Source: Nitrospira sp. CR1.1 (GTDB lineage: Bacteria; Nitrospirota; Nitrospiria; Nitrospirales; Nitrospiraceae). From it: DNA of 64,000 bases. Location: the NCBI GenBank assembly GCA_014055465.1, contig WIAF01000014.1, positions 28,415 to 92,414 of the forward strand. The letters run 5' to 3'. Of this stretch, positions 10,829 to 19,990 are shown piece after piece (within the stretch, counting starts at the first letter, position 1; each line of letters opens with the position of its first letter). Under the pieces are notes generated by a model that worked only from the letters and a program-made list of their open reading frames with translations, was not told the origin of the DNA and did not search any database. The position numbers and the translations under genes were made by a program.

Positions 10829-11185
10829 ATGAGTGAAACGGTGCTTGAACCCACCGATATGGAATGGATAGAGAAGGGCGTGTTGAGCATCACGTGGAGT
10901 GATGGACATAAGGCCCGCTACCCGGTCAGGTATCTCCGGCAGCATTGTCCTTGCGCCGCTTGCACGGATGAATGGACCGGTGAACTGCGCCTCAAGCCCG
11001 ATGATGTGCCGCTGGTCATCATGCTGCAAGATATTCAGCCGGTGGGGCGCTATGCATTTCAGTTTACGTGGAGTGATGGGCACGATACGGGAATCTACTC
11101 CTATTCGTTCCTTCGCCGGTTGTGCCAGTGTGATGTCTGTCAGCCGGTGAAACCGGTGGAACCACGGTCTCGGCGGTTGCTTTGA
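10829..11185 (+). CDS. DUF971 domain-containing protein (GBBH-like N-terminal fold)
   Basis: The 118-residue protein has the DUF971 pattern: an ITWSDGHKARYPVRYLR strand region, then CPCAAC, and a second repeat-like half FTWSDGHDTGIYSYSFLR followed by CQCDVC. The fold is that of the N-terminal domain of gamma-butyrobetaine hydroxylase; the cysteine clusters probably bind a metal. Relatives often sit near Mrp/ApbC-type Fe-S carriers, but none is adjacent here. A GTG at 10757 inside recO would add 24 unlikely residues. The ATG at 10829 is preferred, with GAGGGAG upstream. Confidence 0.82.
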   Translation: MSETVLEPTDMEWIEKGVLSITWSDGHKARYPVRYLRQHCPCAACTDEWTGELRLKPDDVPLVIMLQDIQPVGRYAFQFTWSDGHDTGIYSYSFLRRLCQCDVCQPVKPVEPRSRRLL

Positions 11186-11232
11186 CCGATACGGACGGTG
11201 TTCACAGTCTGGAAAAGGAAGGGCTGGATCGA

Positions 11233-11694
11233 ATGAACATCTGTAGACTTGCTTCCGTGGGATTGTGGCTGCTGATCGGCCTCATATCCGTCGCGTGTTC
11301 GGGCATACCTCCGCTTGACCAGCAGCAGCGGTTGGTTCAGGCCGGCGACTTTCGAATTCAGCAGTTGACGCCGCCGGCCTTTGTAAGCGCTTGGGGTGAG
11401 CCGACGTACACGCATCAGCAATTCACGCATTTTTTTAGCATGCCGGATGGCCGACTCATTCCTCAGGCACGCATGGCGCTTGGCGAAGCACCTCAAGGAT
11501 GGGAGACGGGCCTGGCTGCAGGGGATGCCTTTTTCATGGCGTATGCGGATCGCGGATACTACCTCGTGTTTCTTGAGGGCGTGCTTGTGTACTATGAAGC
11601 GATGACTGCCGAAAAGGTGCATGCGGTCGGTAAAACCTGGAAGTTTGAGTCCCAGTTCAAGACGCGACTTGAATCATCCCCCGGTTTAAAATAA
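11233..11694 (+). CDS. Small lipoprotein of unknown function
   Basis: From the ATG at 11233 the protein has 153 residues. It starts with MNICRLASVGLWLLIGL and a lipobox SVAC-SG (cysteine near residue 23), so it is probably a lipid-anchored envelope protein. The mature part is soluble, with no recognised motif; aromatic-rich stretches (THFFSMPDG, DRGYYLVFLEG) suggest a small beta-rich domain. An in-frame extension back to 11182 overlaps the DUF971 stop and would mask the signal peptide, so it is not favoured. It lies between DUF971 and glgA without obvious functional link. Confidence 0.75.
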   Translation: MNICRLASVGLWLLIGLISVACSGIPPLDQQQRLVQAGDFRIQQLTPPAFVSAWGEPTYTHQQFTHFFSMPDGRLIPQARMALGEAPQGWETGLAAGDAFFMAYADRGYYLVFLEGVLVYYEAMTAEKVHAVGKTWKFESQFKTRLESSPGLK

Positions 11695-11700
11695 GCGATT

Positions 11701-13242
11701 GTGTCTTCTCCCATGAACCCGACTCCCGATCAGTCTCCGCTGAAGATTTGTATGGTCGCATCAGAGGTCGTGCCGTTGGCAAAAACGGGCGGCCTTGCGG
11801 ATGTCGTCGGCGCGCTAGCAATCGAATTTGCCAAGCTGGGACACGATGTCTGCGTCATGTTGCCGGCCTATCGACAGGTTGACGAGCTGGGTTATCAGAT
11901 GACGGACGGCGTCCGCTTATCTGTTCCCGCTGGGCCTAGCTTGATGGATGTGCGCGTGCAGGAAGTGTTCGCGCCGCCGTTAGATGTGAAAGGCCATGGC
12001 CGCTTGCGCGTATTCGTTGTTCGACACGATCCGTTCTTTTCACGGTCTGGCCTGTATCAAGAAGCCGGCCGCGATTATCCCGACAATCTGGATCGGTTCG
12101 TCCTTTTCTGCCGGGCCGTGATGGAGATGGTCATTCATCTCGGTGAACACGAAGGATGGCAGGCGGATCTTCTGCACCTTCACGATTGGCAGGCCGCCCT
12201 GTGTGCGGTCTTTCTGCGGACGCAGTATCAGGGGCGGCCGTCGTTGAGCCGCACCCGTAGTGTGTTGACCATTCATAATCTGGGGTATCAGGGATTGTTC
12301 CCCGCCGCGCAGTTTTCCTCGACAGGACTGCCGTTGCACCTGTTCACGCCTGCCGCGCTCGAGTTTTATGGGCAGGTCAATGTGCTAAAGGGCGGGCTTG
12401 TCTTCGCCGATCTGCTGATCACGGTCAGCCCGAACTACAGTCAGGAAATACAGACGCCCGAATATGGGTGCGGGCTGGAGGGAGTCATCACCGAGCGGAA
12501 AAATGTGTTGTCTGGAATCGTCAATGGGATCGATACGGATAGCTGGAACCCGGCTACGGATCCCAACTTGATTGCGCCCTATAATGTCTCCAACCTCTCG
12601 GGGAAGGCGCGCTGCAAGAAGGCGCTTCAACGGGAATTGGGGCTTCGTCTGCTGAAGGAGCCGCTGCTGGGAGTGATTGCCCGGCTGACCAGCCAAAAAG
12701 GAATCGATCTCGTCCTCGACGTGCTTCCCGATCTTATGGAACTCGATGTCCAGGTCGTCATTCTCGGCACAGGGGAGCCTCACTATGAACAACAGGTGCG
12801 CGAGTGGGCGGAACGCTATCCCGGAAAAATTGCGGTCCGGAATGTGTTTGATGAGGGGTTGGCCCATCGAATTGAGGCCGGCGCGGATCTGTTTATCATG
12901 CCTTCCCGCTATGAGCCTTGCGGCCTCAGTCAGTTATACAGTCTGCGGTACGGGACGGTTCCCGTCGTGAGAAGGACCGGTGGGTTAGCCGATACGGTCG
13001 TGAGTTATACGCCGCGAACCTTCAAGGAATCGCGTGCCACCGGTTTCAGTTTTACGGATTCCAATTCTGCGTCGCTGCTCACCTCTTTGTTGCTCGCGCT
13101 GTCTGTGTATCGGAAAAAAGCGGATTGGCAGCGCCTCGTGAGGACAGGAATGGGACAGGATCTCTCATGGAGTCGATCTGCATTCATCTATCTGCAATTG
13201 TTCCGAGATGTGGTTTCTCGGGAAGGCGAACAGAAAACCTAG
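11701..13242 (+). CDS. glgA: Glycogen synthase (ADP-glucose type, GT5)
   Basis: GlgA elongates alpha-1,4-glucan from ADP-glucose. The 513-residue protein has the N-terminal GT5 domain with the ADP-glucose-binding KTGGLADVVGALA (about residues 24-36) and HLHDWQAAL. It continues with NILKGG-like VLKGGLVFADLLITVSP, and its C-terminal GT-B half shows LTSQKGIDLVLD and MPSRYEPCGLSQLYSLRYG, with the catalytic glutamate. The start is a GTG six bases after the preceding stop. No other glycogen genes are in the window. Confidence 0.95.
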   Translation: MSSPMNPTPDQSPLKICMVASEVVPLAKTGGLADVVGALAIEFAKLGHDVCVMLPAYRQVDELGYQMTDGVRLSVPAGPSLMDVRVQEVFAPPLDVKGHGRLRVFVVRHDPFFSRSGLYQEAGRDYPDNLDRFVLFCRAVMEMVIHLGEHEGWQADLLHLHDWQAALCAVFLRTQYQGRPSLSRTRSVLTIHNLGYQGLFPAAQFSSTGLPLHLFTPAALEFYGQVNVLKGGLVFADLLITVSPNYSQEIQTPEYGCGLEGVITERKNVLSGIVNGIDTDSWNPATDPNLIAPYNVSNLSGKARCKKALQRELGLRLLKEPLLGVIARLTSQKGIDLVLDVLPDLMELDVQVVILGTGEPHYEQQVREWAERYPGKIAVRNVFDEGLAHRIEAGADLFIMPSRYEPCGLSQLYSLRYGTVPVVRRTGGLADTVVSYTPRTFKESRATGFSFTDSNSASLLTSLLLALSVYRKKADWQRLVRTGMGQDLSWSRSAFIYLQLFRDVVSREGEQKT

Positions 13243-13274
13243 GTGCGTCTGCTGGACAGAGTGCGCATGAGGGG

Positions 13275-13763
13275 TTATCGGAGAGCAGCCTGAAGCGTCA
13301 GTTCCAGCTGAGTAAGCCGTTCCCGTGCTTGTGTCGTGTAGTAGGCATAATCAGATTCTACGTGGCCGTGTAACACCTCGCGAAATTGGTTTCTCGCCAC
13401 GTCCAAATCACCGGCTGACATAGCCAAATTCCCCGCATGCAAACTGCAGGATGCCGCCATGGCGTGAACATCCACCGCCAGGCGCGACGCAGGCTGGCTG
13501 ACCATATTTTTCAGACCGGCAGGCAGGATGGTGTCGAGCGATGAACGCGTAGTCTGAGCACGGCTGACGTCGCGTAACTTGGTTGAGTCTTGCAAGGCCA
13601 ACTGGCTATCTTCGGCCGAGAGACAATGGGTGTAGGTGCTCCAGACGTCCATGAATCTGACATTGTCATAACGCACGGAGGTGAGAGCCGGGTTGGATTG
13701 GCACCCCACGGCGAAGAGCGCCATGATCAACAGGACAATTTGCCGAGTCATTCCGTGTCGCAT
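13275..13763 (-). CDS. Putative lipoprotein with helical repeat-like C-terminus
   Basis: This gene converges on glgA, leaving only 32 bases between the stops. From the ATG at 13763 it encodes 162 residues, starting with a basic N-terminus, a hydrophobic stretch and lipobox AVGC-QS (cysteine near residue 21). The mature part is helical; the segment HAGNLAMSAGDLDVARNQFREV looks like one TPR-type helix pair. Two extra in-frame ATGs upstream (to 13841) would bury the signal peptide. Function unknown. Confidence 0.7.
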   Translation of the reverse strand: MRHGMTRQIVLLIMALFAVGCQSNPALTSVRYDNVRFMDVWSTYTHCLSAEDSQLALQDSTKLRDVSRAQTTRSSLDTILPAGLKNMVSQPASRLAVDVHAMAASCSLHAGNLAMSAGDLDVARNQFREVLHGHVESDYAYYTTQARERLTQLELTLQAALR

Positions 13764-13841
13764 GGTGCCAGTCTCTTCCACATGCCCCGGTCCGCTCTCG
13801 TTATTCATGAGCAGTGAATGAGCAAGTCTCGCGCCACTCAT

Positions 13842-14423
13842 TTACCGTGTAAGTCGTTGAAATAATAGTTATGTGTTCTCGTCAGCAGGGAAGGTCCTGT
13901 CGCAATTAGATTCCACTGTGGGGAATATGACACGGATCATGGGGCGCGGGCCCCATGGAGACGGATGGATGAAAACCGCTGATTGTCGGTTCATCTCGAG
14001 GATAGATCCTGAAAGAGCCCGGACGCTGTGCCCGTATTGCGAAAGGTGGTTGGGTTTGTTAGCGCGTTTCCAAGATGAGGTGCATTCTGGATGTTGCCCG
14101 CTGTGACCTGGGAGTTTACGAATGGCGAGGCGCGGCAGAGCGTGGCTGACGACACTCGTTCACCGAACTCCTTGCACAGAAGAATCGGTAGCGCCTGTGC
14201 TTCCGACTCGGCTACTATCTGCCCATCGTGACGGAGGTGTAGGCACTGGTATCTGATGAAGTGCGCCTACACGACTCATGCAAGTCGGCAGGGAGAGTCC
14301 TTCCTCCTGGCGAATCATCGGCGACGACGAATATTGTGGGACTTGATAGCCATCCGTATGATACGAAGAATATTCCGATCGACGGACGAAAGAGAAATCC
14401 TTTGAGGAAAGGTTCCTCCGCTA
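13842..14423. other. Intergenic region upstream of the phosphonate module
   Basis: About 580 bases between the convergent lipoprotein gene and PEP mutase. It contains one weak small open frame (described separately) and an inverted repeat GTGTAGGC (14237-14244) / GCCTACAC (14265-14272) with a 20-nt spacer. No tRNA, terminator with T-run or recognisable promoter could be picked with confidence. Confidence 0.4.
13927..14106 (+). CDS. Doubtful small cysteine-containing ORF
   Basis: A possible 59-residue protein beginning MTRIMGRGPHGDGWMKTADC. It carries a CPYC pair near the middle and GCC near the C-terminus, which could form a small zinc ribbon. A purine-rich GTGGGGA lies just upstream of the ATG. 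The frame is also open to a GTG at 13873. No family is recognised and the coding signal is weak, so it may be chance. Confidence 0.28.
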   Translation: MTRIMGRGPHGDGWMKTADCRFISRIDPERARTLCPYCERWLGLLARFQDEVHSGCCPL

Positions 14424-16058
14424 ATGGATTCGAGACCATCCCTGACTAAAACCCGCCAATTCCGAAATTTGCTGCTCTCCGAGCGGCTGGAGTTCATTTG
14501 CGAAGCGCACAATGGCCTCAGTGCCAAAATTGTGGAGGAGGCAGGGTTTCCCGGCATCTGGGCTAGTGGGCTCTCCATCTCCGCCCAGTTCGGCGTGCGT
14601 GACAACAATGAGGCGAGTTGGACTCAAGTTCTTGAGGATCTGGAATTCATGTCCGATGCCACCAAGATTCCAATCCTGCTCGATGGCGATACGGGATACG
14701 GCAATTTCAATAACATGCAGCGGCTCATCCGTAAGCTGGAACAGCGCAATATTGCCGCGGTCTGCATCGAAGACAAACTATTTCCTAAGACCAACAGTTT
14801 TTTGAAGGGCGATGCGCAGCCGATGGCCGATATGCACGAATTTTGCGGCAAAATCAAAGCCGGCAAGGACGCGCAAACTGATCCCGATTTCTGCATTATC
14901 GCCAGAGTGGAGGCGTTTATTTGTGGCTGGGGTCTGGCGGAGGCGTTACGTCGGGCTGAGGCCTATCATCAGGCAGGGGCCGACGGGATTCTCATTCATA
15001 GCGCGCTCTCGGTCCCGGATGAGATTCTGGCGTTCAAGCGGGAATGGGGAAACCGATGTCCCGTCGTGATCGTCCCAACGAAGTATTATTCCACGCCTAC
15101 GGATGTCTTTCGGCAACATGGTTTTTCTATGGTGATTTGGGCGAACCACATGCTGCGGGCGGCGGTGTCGATCATGCAGAAAACGGCGCGGGCCTTGAAA
15201 CAGAGTGAAAATCTGCTGTCCATCGAAGACAAGGTGGCTCCGGTGTCAGAAATATTCCGTTTGCAGAATGCCGCGGAGCTTTTGGAGGCTGAAGAACGCT
15301 ATCTTCCCAGGGGGGCTGAGGGCACGTCTGCGGTGGTACTGGCCGCCTCCCGAGGCGAAGAATTGGGGGGGCTGACGGAAGAACAGCCCAAGACTATGGT
15401 CAAGATTCAGGGGGCGCCGATTCTGTCTCACATCGTCGATGCGTACAATGCCGTCGGGATGAAGGATATTCTCGTCGTACGCGGATACAAGAAAGAAGCC
15501 GTTAACCTCCCCAACCTGACCTATGTCGACAATGCGGAATTTTCACACACCGGTGAGTTGGCCTCCTTGTCCTTAGCGTTGCGCTCCAGGAAGGGGCTTT
15601 TTCAGCCGACGATTATTTCGTATGGCGATGTGTTGTTCAATAAGTATATTCCGCAGGCGCTGTGCCAAGAGCCTGATGATTGTGTGATTTTCGTCGATAG
15701 CAACTGGCAGGACCAAACGAGTTATGCCCGATTAGGAGGTTTTGCCGAGTGCACGCTTCCGAATTCGCGGAGAGCCTTCAATGCGAAAGTCTATCTCAAG
15801 CAGCTAGGAAACCGGATTCCGGCTGACGCGATTCATGGAGTTTGGATGGGGTTTCTTAAGCTCTCTTCCGCCGCCGCCTCTGATATCAATAATGTCATCT
15901 TGGACCTGCTCAGTGACCCGGAGAACCGCATGGCGGGCATCCCTCAGTTGCTGCAGGAACTGCTGCGGCGAGGATATCCTATCCGGGTGTTGTATACCGT
16001 CGGACATTGGCTGGATATCAATAGCCTTGACGATGTGGTGCAGGCCGGAAATTTTTGA
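14424..16058 (+). CDS. Phosphoenolpyruvate mutase fused to a nucleotidyltransferase
   Basis: The N-terminal half (about residues 10-295) is PEP mutase, which rearranges PEP to phosphonopyruvate and so makes the C-P bond. It has [28 protein letters not shown] and the diagnostic [10 protein letters not shown] motif (EDKx5NS form) that separates mutases from isocitrate-lyase relatives. The C-terminal half (about 305-544) is a GT-A-type sugar-phosphate/phosphonate nucleotidyltransferase: [23 protein letters not shown], an aspartate in ISYGDVLF and a terminal WLDINSLDD. Comparable fusions are thought to activate a phosphonate head group with CTP. The adjacent decarboxylase supports a phosphonate pathway. 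Confidence 0.9.
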   Translation: MDSRPSLTKTRQFRNLLLSERLEFICEAHNGLSAKIVEEAGFPGIWASGLSISAQFGVRDNNEASWTQVLEDLEFMSDATKIPILLDGDTGYGNFNNMQRLIRKLEQRNIAAVCIEDKLFPKTNSFLKGDAQPMADMHEFCGKIKAGKDAQTDPDFCIIARVEAFICGWGLAEALRRAEAYHQAGADGILIHSALSVPDEILAFKREWGNRCPVVIVPTKYYSTPTDVFRQHGFSMVIWANHMLRAAVSIMQKTARALKQSENLLSIEDKVAPVSEIFRLQNAAELLEAEERYLPRGAEGTSAVVLAASRGEELGGLTEEQPKTMVKIQGAPILSHIVDAYNAVGMKDILVVRGYKKEAVNLPNLTYVDNAEFSHTGELASLSLALRSRKGLFQPTIISYGDVLFNKYIPQALCQEPDDCVIFVDSNWQDQTSYARLGGFAECTLPNSRRAFNAKVYLKQLGNRIPADAIHGVWMGFLKLSSAAASDINNVILDLLSDPENRMAGIPQLLQELLRRGYPIRVLYTVGHWLDINSLDDVVQAGNF

Positions 16059-16170
16059 TGCGCCCGCAGTCGTACCGGCCGATGGGGCTCCTCAGTGGAT
16101 TCAGCAGGCAATCTGTCAAGGGGATGGCTGGTTCGCGTGTTCATGTCGTCTTGGTCTGGAGAAGTAGGGC

Positions 16171-17298
16171 ATGATTGATCCTCGGAAATTTGTCGAATGC
16201 CTACAGGCAAACAGTGTGGAATTTTTCACCGGCGTGCCCGATTCGCTGCTCAAAGAATTCTGTGCCTGCCTGGAGCAGGTGCCGGAGGCCGGCCAGCACA
16301 TCATCAGCGCCAATGAGGGAGGCGCAGTGGGGCTTGCGTTGGGCTACCATCTCGCGACAGGAAAAATACCCTTAGTATATTTGCAGAATTCTGGGCTAGG
16401 GAACATCATCAACCCGCTCTTATCCCTGGCTGATGCGGAGGTGTACTCAGTGCCCCTCTTGCTTGTGATCGGCTGGCGAGGCGAGACGGGTGTTCATGAC
16501 GAGCCCCAGCATAAAAAGCAGGGGCGTGTCATGCTTTCCATGCTGGAAGCTATGGAGGTCCCGTATTCCATTTTAGGACCGGAAGTGACAGATGCCGAGG
16601 GCTCGTTAAGGGATGCACTGGCCTCTGTCCGAAAGAACAATGCGCCGTTCGCACTGGTGATTAAGAAGGGGACATTTAGCACTTTTGCCGGCGACACGAG
16701 AAAATCGTCCGCGTTCGAAATGACTCGAGAAGCGGCGATTCAGCAGGTGCTGGAATTTTTGGATGAGCGTGATGTCGTGGTATCTACGACGGGCATGGCC
16801 TCTCGGGAAGTATATGAATACAGGGTCAGAGCGGGCGAGGGCCACGAGCGGGATTTTTTAACGGTGGGCGGAATGGGGCATGCTTCCCAGATCGCTCTGG
16901 GCGTTGCCCTTCAACGACCGGACCGCGTTGTCTATTGTCTGGATGGAGATGGCGCTCTTCTCATGCACATGGGAGCTCTTCCAATTACTGGAGTGCTGAA
17001 GCCAGGAAATTTTAAGCATATTGTGTTGAACAATGGGGCGCACGATTCTGTTGGTGGGCAGCCGACGGTAGGGTTTAATATTGATATTCTTGGGATCGCC
17101 CGTGCCTGCTCCTATCGAATGGTCGTTCACGCACAGACACCGCAGGAGCTGCAGTCCTGTCTCCAGGAGTTGAAGCGATCGAAGGGCCCTTGCCTATTGG
17201 AGATTCGGATACGCTGTGGGGCCAGAAAAGATCTGGGGCGCCCTGCAACTACTCCAGTTGAGAACAAGCACGCCTTCATGGATTTTATCCAAAGCTGA
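16171..17298 (+). CDS. aepY: Phosphonopyruvate decarboxylase
   Basis: This thiamine-diphosphate enzyme drives the unfavourable mutase step by decarboxylating phosphonopyruvate to phosphonoacetaldehyde. The 375-residue protein has an N-terminal pyrimidine-binding domain with the ANEGGAVGLALGY glutamate, the family segment GWRGETGVHDEPQHKKQG and a C-terminal PP domain with GDGALLMHMGAL and VLNNGAHDSVGGQ (the GDG..NN cofactor motif). It follows the PEP mutase fusion by 112 bases on the same strand. No 2-AEP transaminase, phosphonoacetaldehyde reductase or dehydrogenase follows, so the final phosphonate is unknown. Confidence 0.93.
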   Translation: MIDPRKFVECLQANSVEFFTGVPDSLLKEFCACLEQVPEAGQHIISANEGGAVGLALGYHLATGKIPLVYLQNSGLGNIINPLLSLADAEVYSVPLLLVIGWRGETGVHDEPQHKKQGRVMLSMLEAMEVPYSILGPEVTDAEGSLRDALASVRKNNAPFALVIKKGTFSTFAGDTRKSSAFEMTREAAIQQVLEFLDERDVVVSTTGMASREVYEYRVRAGEGHERDFLTVGGMGHASQIALGVALQRPDRVVYCLDGDGALLMHMGALPITGVLKPGNFKHIVLNNGAHDSVGGQPTVGFNIDILGIARACSYRMVVHAQTPQELQSCLQELKRSKGPCLLEIRIRCGARKDLGRPATTPVENKHAFMDFIQS

Positions 17299-17511
17299 TC
17301 TCTGAAATGGGCGGAGGAGGTAGCACGTGAGGGGGCGAGGTTCAGATTTTTACCGAGGGAATTTGGTCAACTGCTTGCGTCGGCGTAGTCGGGAGCTTTC
17401 CTGCTCAATTGTCGAATGATGGGTGCTAATGTTTCGGAACATAGGCATGGCCGATGTCAGAAGGATGTGGCCGGAGTCTATCGCCCTCGTGAAGTGGGCT
17501 GACCTTGAAAG

Positions 17512-18123
17512 CTAGGACTTGAAGATCTGGACGAGGACCCCTGTTCGGGTTGTAGAGTTTGTTTTTCGCATGATGTGTTTGATGTGTTCTTTGACCGTCT
17601 GTTCTGTAATGTTGAGCGCGTTCGCTATTTCCTTATTGGTCCATCCTTTAGCAAGATTTTCAACCACCGATTGCTCTCTATTTGTAAGCTGGAATCGTTC
17701 TTTGGCCTGATCAGTATTGAGTTGTTGCCGACGTCCCAACTCTTCCAGTGTGACAACAAGGCGTGCATATTGGATACCGCCTCGATCGGGAAGGCCAAAT
17801 CCTCGCAGGAGCACAGGCTGGTTTGGGTTTCCCGTGATTTTTTTGACCTCGAATTGCTCCCAGTCCTTTGCTTCCGTGCGAACCTGGAGCGCTTTCAGGA
17901 CTTCTGTGCAGAGCTCGGTAAGGGCGGAGGGGAGCACTCCTTGAGCCGCTTTAGCTGGAGCGCCTCCGTTTTCGGCCATATTAATGAGCTTGGACAGTTC
18001 AGCGGCTTGTCGGTTCATATGCAAGAGCTGCATGGAGGAGGATAACACGACGATTCCGGCGCCTGAGCGCTGGTCAGCCAAGTTGTCCGCGGTGTCTTGC
18101 GAGGTGATAGCGATTTGAGCCAC
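17512..18123 (-). CDS. LuxR-type HTH transcriptional regulator
   Basis: The 203-residue protein has a PAS-like N-terminal part (GIVVLSSSMQLLHMNRQAAEL, about residues 23-43) and a C-terminal LuxR/FixJ-type HTH (LTNREQSVVENLAKGWTNKE, then IANALNITEQTVKEHIKHIM). There is no phospho-acceptor receiver domain. It is transcribed away from the polysaccharide export genes, with a 480-bp shared upstream region, and is the best candidate local regulator of the EPS locus. That role is an inference from position. Confidence 0.88.
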   Translation of the reverse strand: MAQIAITSQDTADNLADQRSGAGIVVLSSSMQLLHMNRQAAELSKLINMAENGGAPAKAAQGVLPSALTELCTEVLKALQVRTEAKDWEQFEVKKITGNPNQPVLLRGFGLPDRGGIQYARLVVTLEELGRRQQLNTDQAKERFQLTNREQSVVENLAKGWTNKEIANALNITEQTVKEHIKHIMRKTNSTTRTGVLVQIFKS

Positions 18124-18606
18124 GGCGATACTCCGTAAGATGCTGAATGTTCCTCGACAACCGGTCGTTTTCTGGTAATCTACAAGATGTCAGTGTTACT
18201 AGTAATGCTACATAATACTTTCGAGGTAGTCAAATTGTACCTTCAGGGGGGCGGTCCGTGCATCATTGGTATTGTCCAGTGAGACTATTGATTCTATACT
18301 TCAAAACGGTCGCAGACTGCTTTAGTATAAGAGTAAATTTCAATTCGCTAGTCAGCTGTCCATCCCTCGCAGTTGATCGCTCTAACAAGGCACGCGTTAC
18401 CATAAACCGTTAGCTGCCAGATTGGTTTTCGCCAATTAAACAATGAGTTGAGGTGATGTACCGGCATCAATCAATATGGGCGATGCGATGTTTCTGTGAT
18501 CGACATTGACAGTTCTTCGTATCAATCTGATCGTAGTGTTCACTGGTTTGGGTACTATTTGAGATTGCTGCAATGGTCAACCGGAATTCCTTCAGGAGAA
18601 TAAGTC
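18124..18606. promoter_or_regulatory. Divergent intergenic region between the LuxR regulator and the EPS operon
   Basis: A 483-bp region, AT-richer than its flanks, with divergent genes on both sides, so it should contain at least two promoters. Visible elements are a perfect 10-bp palindrome TTACTAGTAA at 18196-18205, 73 bases upstream of the luxR-type start; a -10-like TAGTATAAG near 18323; and a -35-like TTGACA at 18506-18511 without a convincing -10. No good sigma-54 -24/-12 pair was found. AGGAG just before 18607 is the ribosome binding site of the first export gene. Confidence 0.5.
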
Positions 18607-19308
18607 ATGAAAGCTAAGATCGTATTTGGCGTGATGATCCTTGCTGGAAGTTGGGTCACTCTGGCGTTCGCCAGCCCCTTTGACCAGGTGCCTAAAGTCA
18701 CTCTTGTAGCCGGTGCTTCTGCAGTGACGCCTCCTTCGGGTATGCGCCATGGAGGAGATGGAGCAGAGAAGTCCTCCCTGACTGTGACGCCGGATTACAT
18801 CATGGGGCCGGAAGATGTCCTGGAAATTACCGTATGGAAAAATGCGGATCTCTCTAAGCAAGTCCAGGTTCGGCCTGATGGAAGGATTTCTCTTCCCTTG
18901 ATTGGCGATGTTTCAGCGGTAGGGCGAACCGCTGCACAGCTGACTGAAGAAATCTCTGCACGCTTGAAATCTTATATGGAGAACCCGACTGTCTCAATTC
19001 TGGTCCGTGAAGTGAACAGCTATCAGATTTATGTCCTGGGAGAGGTGAATGCGCCCGGGAAGTACCCTTTGAAGAGTAAGACCACGCTATTGCAAGCCAT
19101 AACCATTGCTCATGGATTTACTCAGGTGGCCGCCCGCAATAAGATCGTCGTCTTTCGATTTGGAAAAGATGGTGAGGGGTTGAACAAAATCAAGGCAAGT
19201 TATGACGACATCGTCCTTAGAGATGGGTCGGATCAAAACATCGAACTCAAGCCGGGAGATCAAATCGTGGTTCCCTCTGAAACTATGGTTGTATTGCCAT
19301 CCAGGTAA
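18607..19308 (+). CDS. Polysaccharide export protein, Wza-like (Poly_export/SLBB), first copy
   Basis: The 233-residue protein carries a cleavable signal peptide (MKAKIVFGVMILAGSWVTLAFAS), then the Poly_export domain (YIMGPEDVLEITVWKNADLS, RPDGRISLPLIGDVSAVG) and one SLBB domain (EVNSYQIYVLGEVNAPGKYP). Proteins of this family form or line the outer-membrane export channel for capsule or EPS. There is no lipobox, unlike the second copy immediately downstream. A strong ribosome binding site (CAGGAGAA) precedes the ATG. It is the first gene of a long + strand run that starts the EPS locus. Confidence 0.93.
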   Translation: MKAKIVFGVMILAGSWVTLAFASPFDQVPKVTLVAGASAVTPPSGMRHGGDGAEKSSLTVTPDYIMGPEDVLEITVWKNADLSKQVQVRPDGRISLPLIGDVSAVGRTAAQLTEEISARLKSYMENPTVSILVREVNSYQIYVLGEVNAPGKYPLKSKTTLLQAITIAHGFTQVAARNKIVVFRFGKDGEGLNKIKASYDDIVLRDGSDQNIELKPGDQIVVPSETMVVLPSR

Positions 19309-19353
19309 GTGCAGGTGATCGGGTTGTACCGACGAGCCAAAGGAGTTAGGAAA

Positions 19354-19977
19354 GTGAAAACTTTCGGTTGCAGATGGTTGCGGGGGGGGGTATGTATTGC
19401 TGTTTGTGTGCTCCTCACTCTTCCTGGGTGCTGGATAGGCAATGAACAAATAGATTTTAACGTTACCTATATTCCACCAAATGAGTTTTTGTTAGGCCCT
19501 GAAGATGTTCTTGTTGTAAACGTATGGAGAAATCAGGAGCTCTCTCGGGAAGTCATTATCCGACCTGACGGGAAGATTTCCATGCCATTGATCGGTGACG
19601 TGCAGGCGGCTGGCATGACCTCAAACGTGTTGGCAAAGCGTATTGCTGATGGACTTGCTGAGTTCATGTCGAATCCCACAGTCTCAGTCCAGGTCAAAGA
19701 GGTCAATAGCTACTACGTGTATGTTTTGGGAGAGGTCTCTAAACCAGGTAAGGTGCCTCTCAAATCATATGCTACGGTTTTGCAAGGCATATCATTGGCT
19801 GGCGGTTTTACGACGTTTGCCTCGAGAAATAAGATTCATGTATTGCGAGTTGTTCCAAATGGTCAAGGTCAACCGAAGCAGGTTCAGATTCCCGTTCCAT
19901 ATGAAGACATTCTGCAAGGTAAGAATTCGGAGGGAAATTTTTTCCTCAAGGCTGGTGATGTCATTGTTGTGCCGTGA
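19354..19977 (+). CDS. Polysaccharide export lipoprotein, Wza-like, second copy
   Basis: A paralogue of the preceding gene: the same Poly_export block (LLGPEDVLVVNVWRNQELS, RPDGKISMPLIGDVQAAG) and SLBB segment (EVNSYYVYVLGEVSKPGKVP). Here it sits behind a lipobox LPGC, so it is probably the acylated outer-membrane subunit. GTG at 19354 with AGGAG eight bases upstream is the preferred start (207 residues); an in-frame GTG at 19309 directly after the first gene's stop is less likely. Tandem duplication followed by a change of sorting signal is the likely origin. Confidence 0.9.
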   Translation: MKTFGCRWLRGGVCIAVCVLLTLPGCWIGNEQIDFNVTYIPPNEFLLGPEDVLVVNVWRNQELSREVIIRPDGKISMPLIGDVQAAGMTSNVLAKRIADGLAEFMSNPTVSVQVKEVNSYYVYVLGEVSKPGKVPLKSYATVLQGISLAGGFTTFASRNKIHVLRVVPNGQGQPKQVQIPVPYEDILQGKNSEGNFFLKAGDVIVVP

Positions 19978-19990
19978 TCAGTTTTTGAGG

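Noticed and set aside
15244..16058. Second half of the PEP mutase gene as an independent nucleotidyltransferase gene
   Set aside because: The frame is continuous with the mutase domain and no internal start with a ribosome binding site is evident, so a fusion is the simplest reading.
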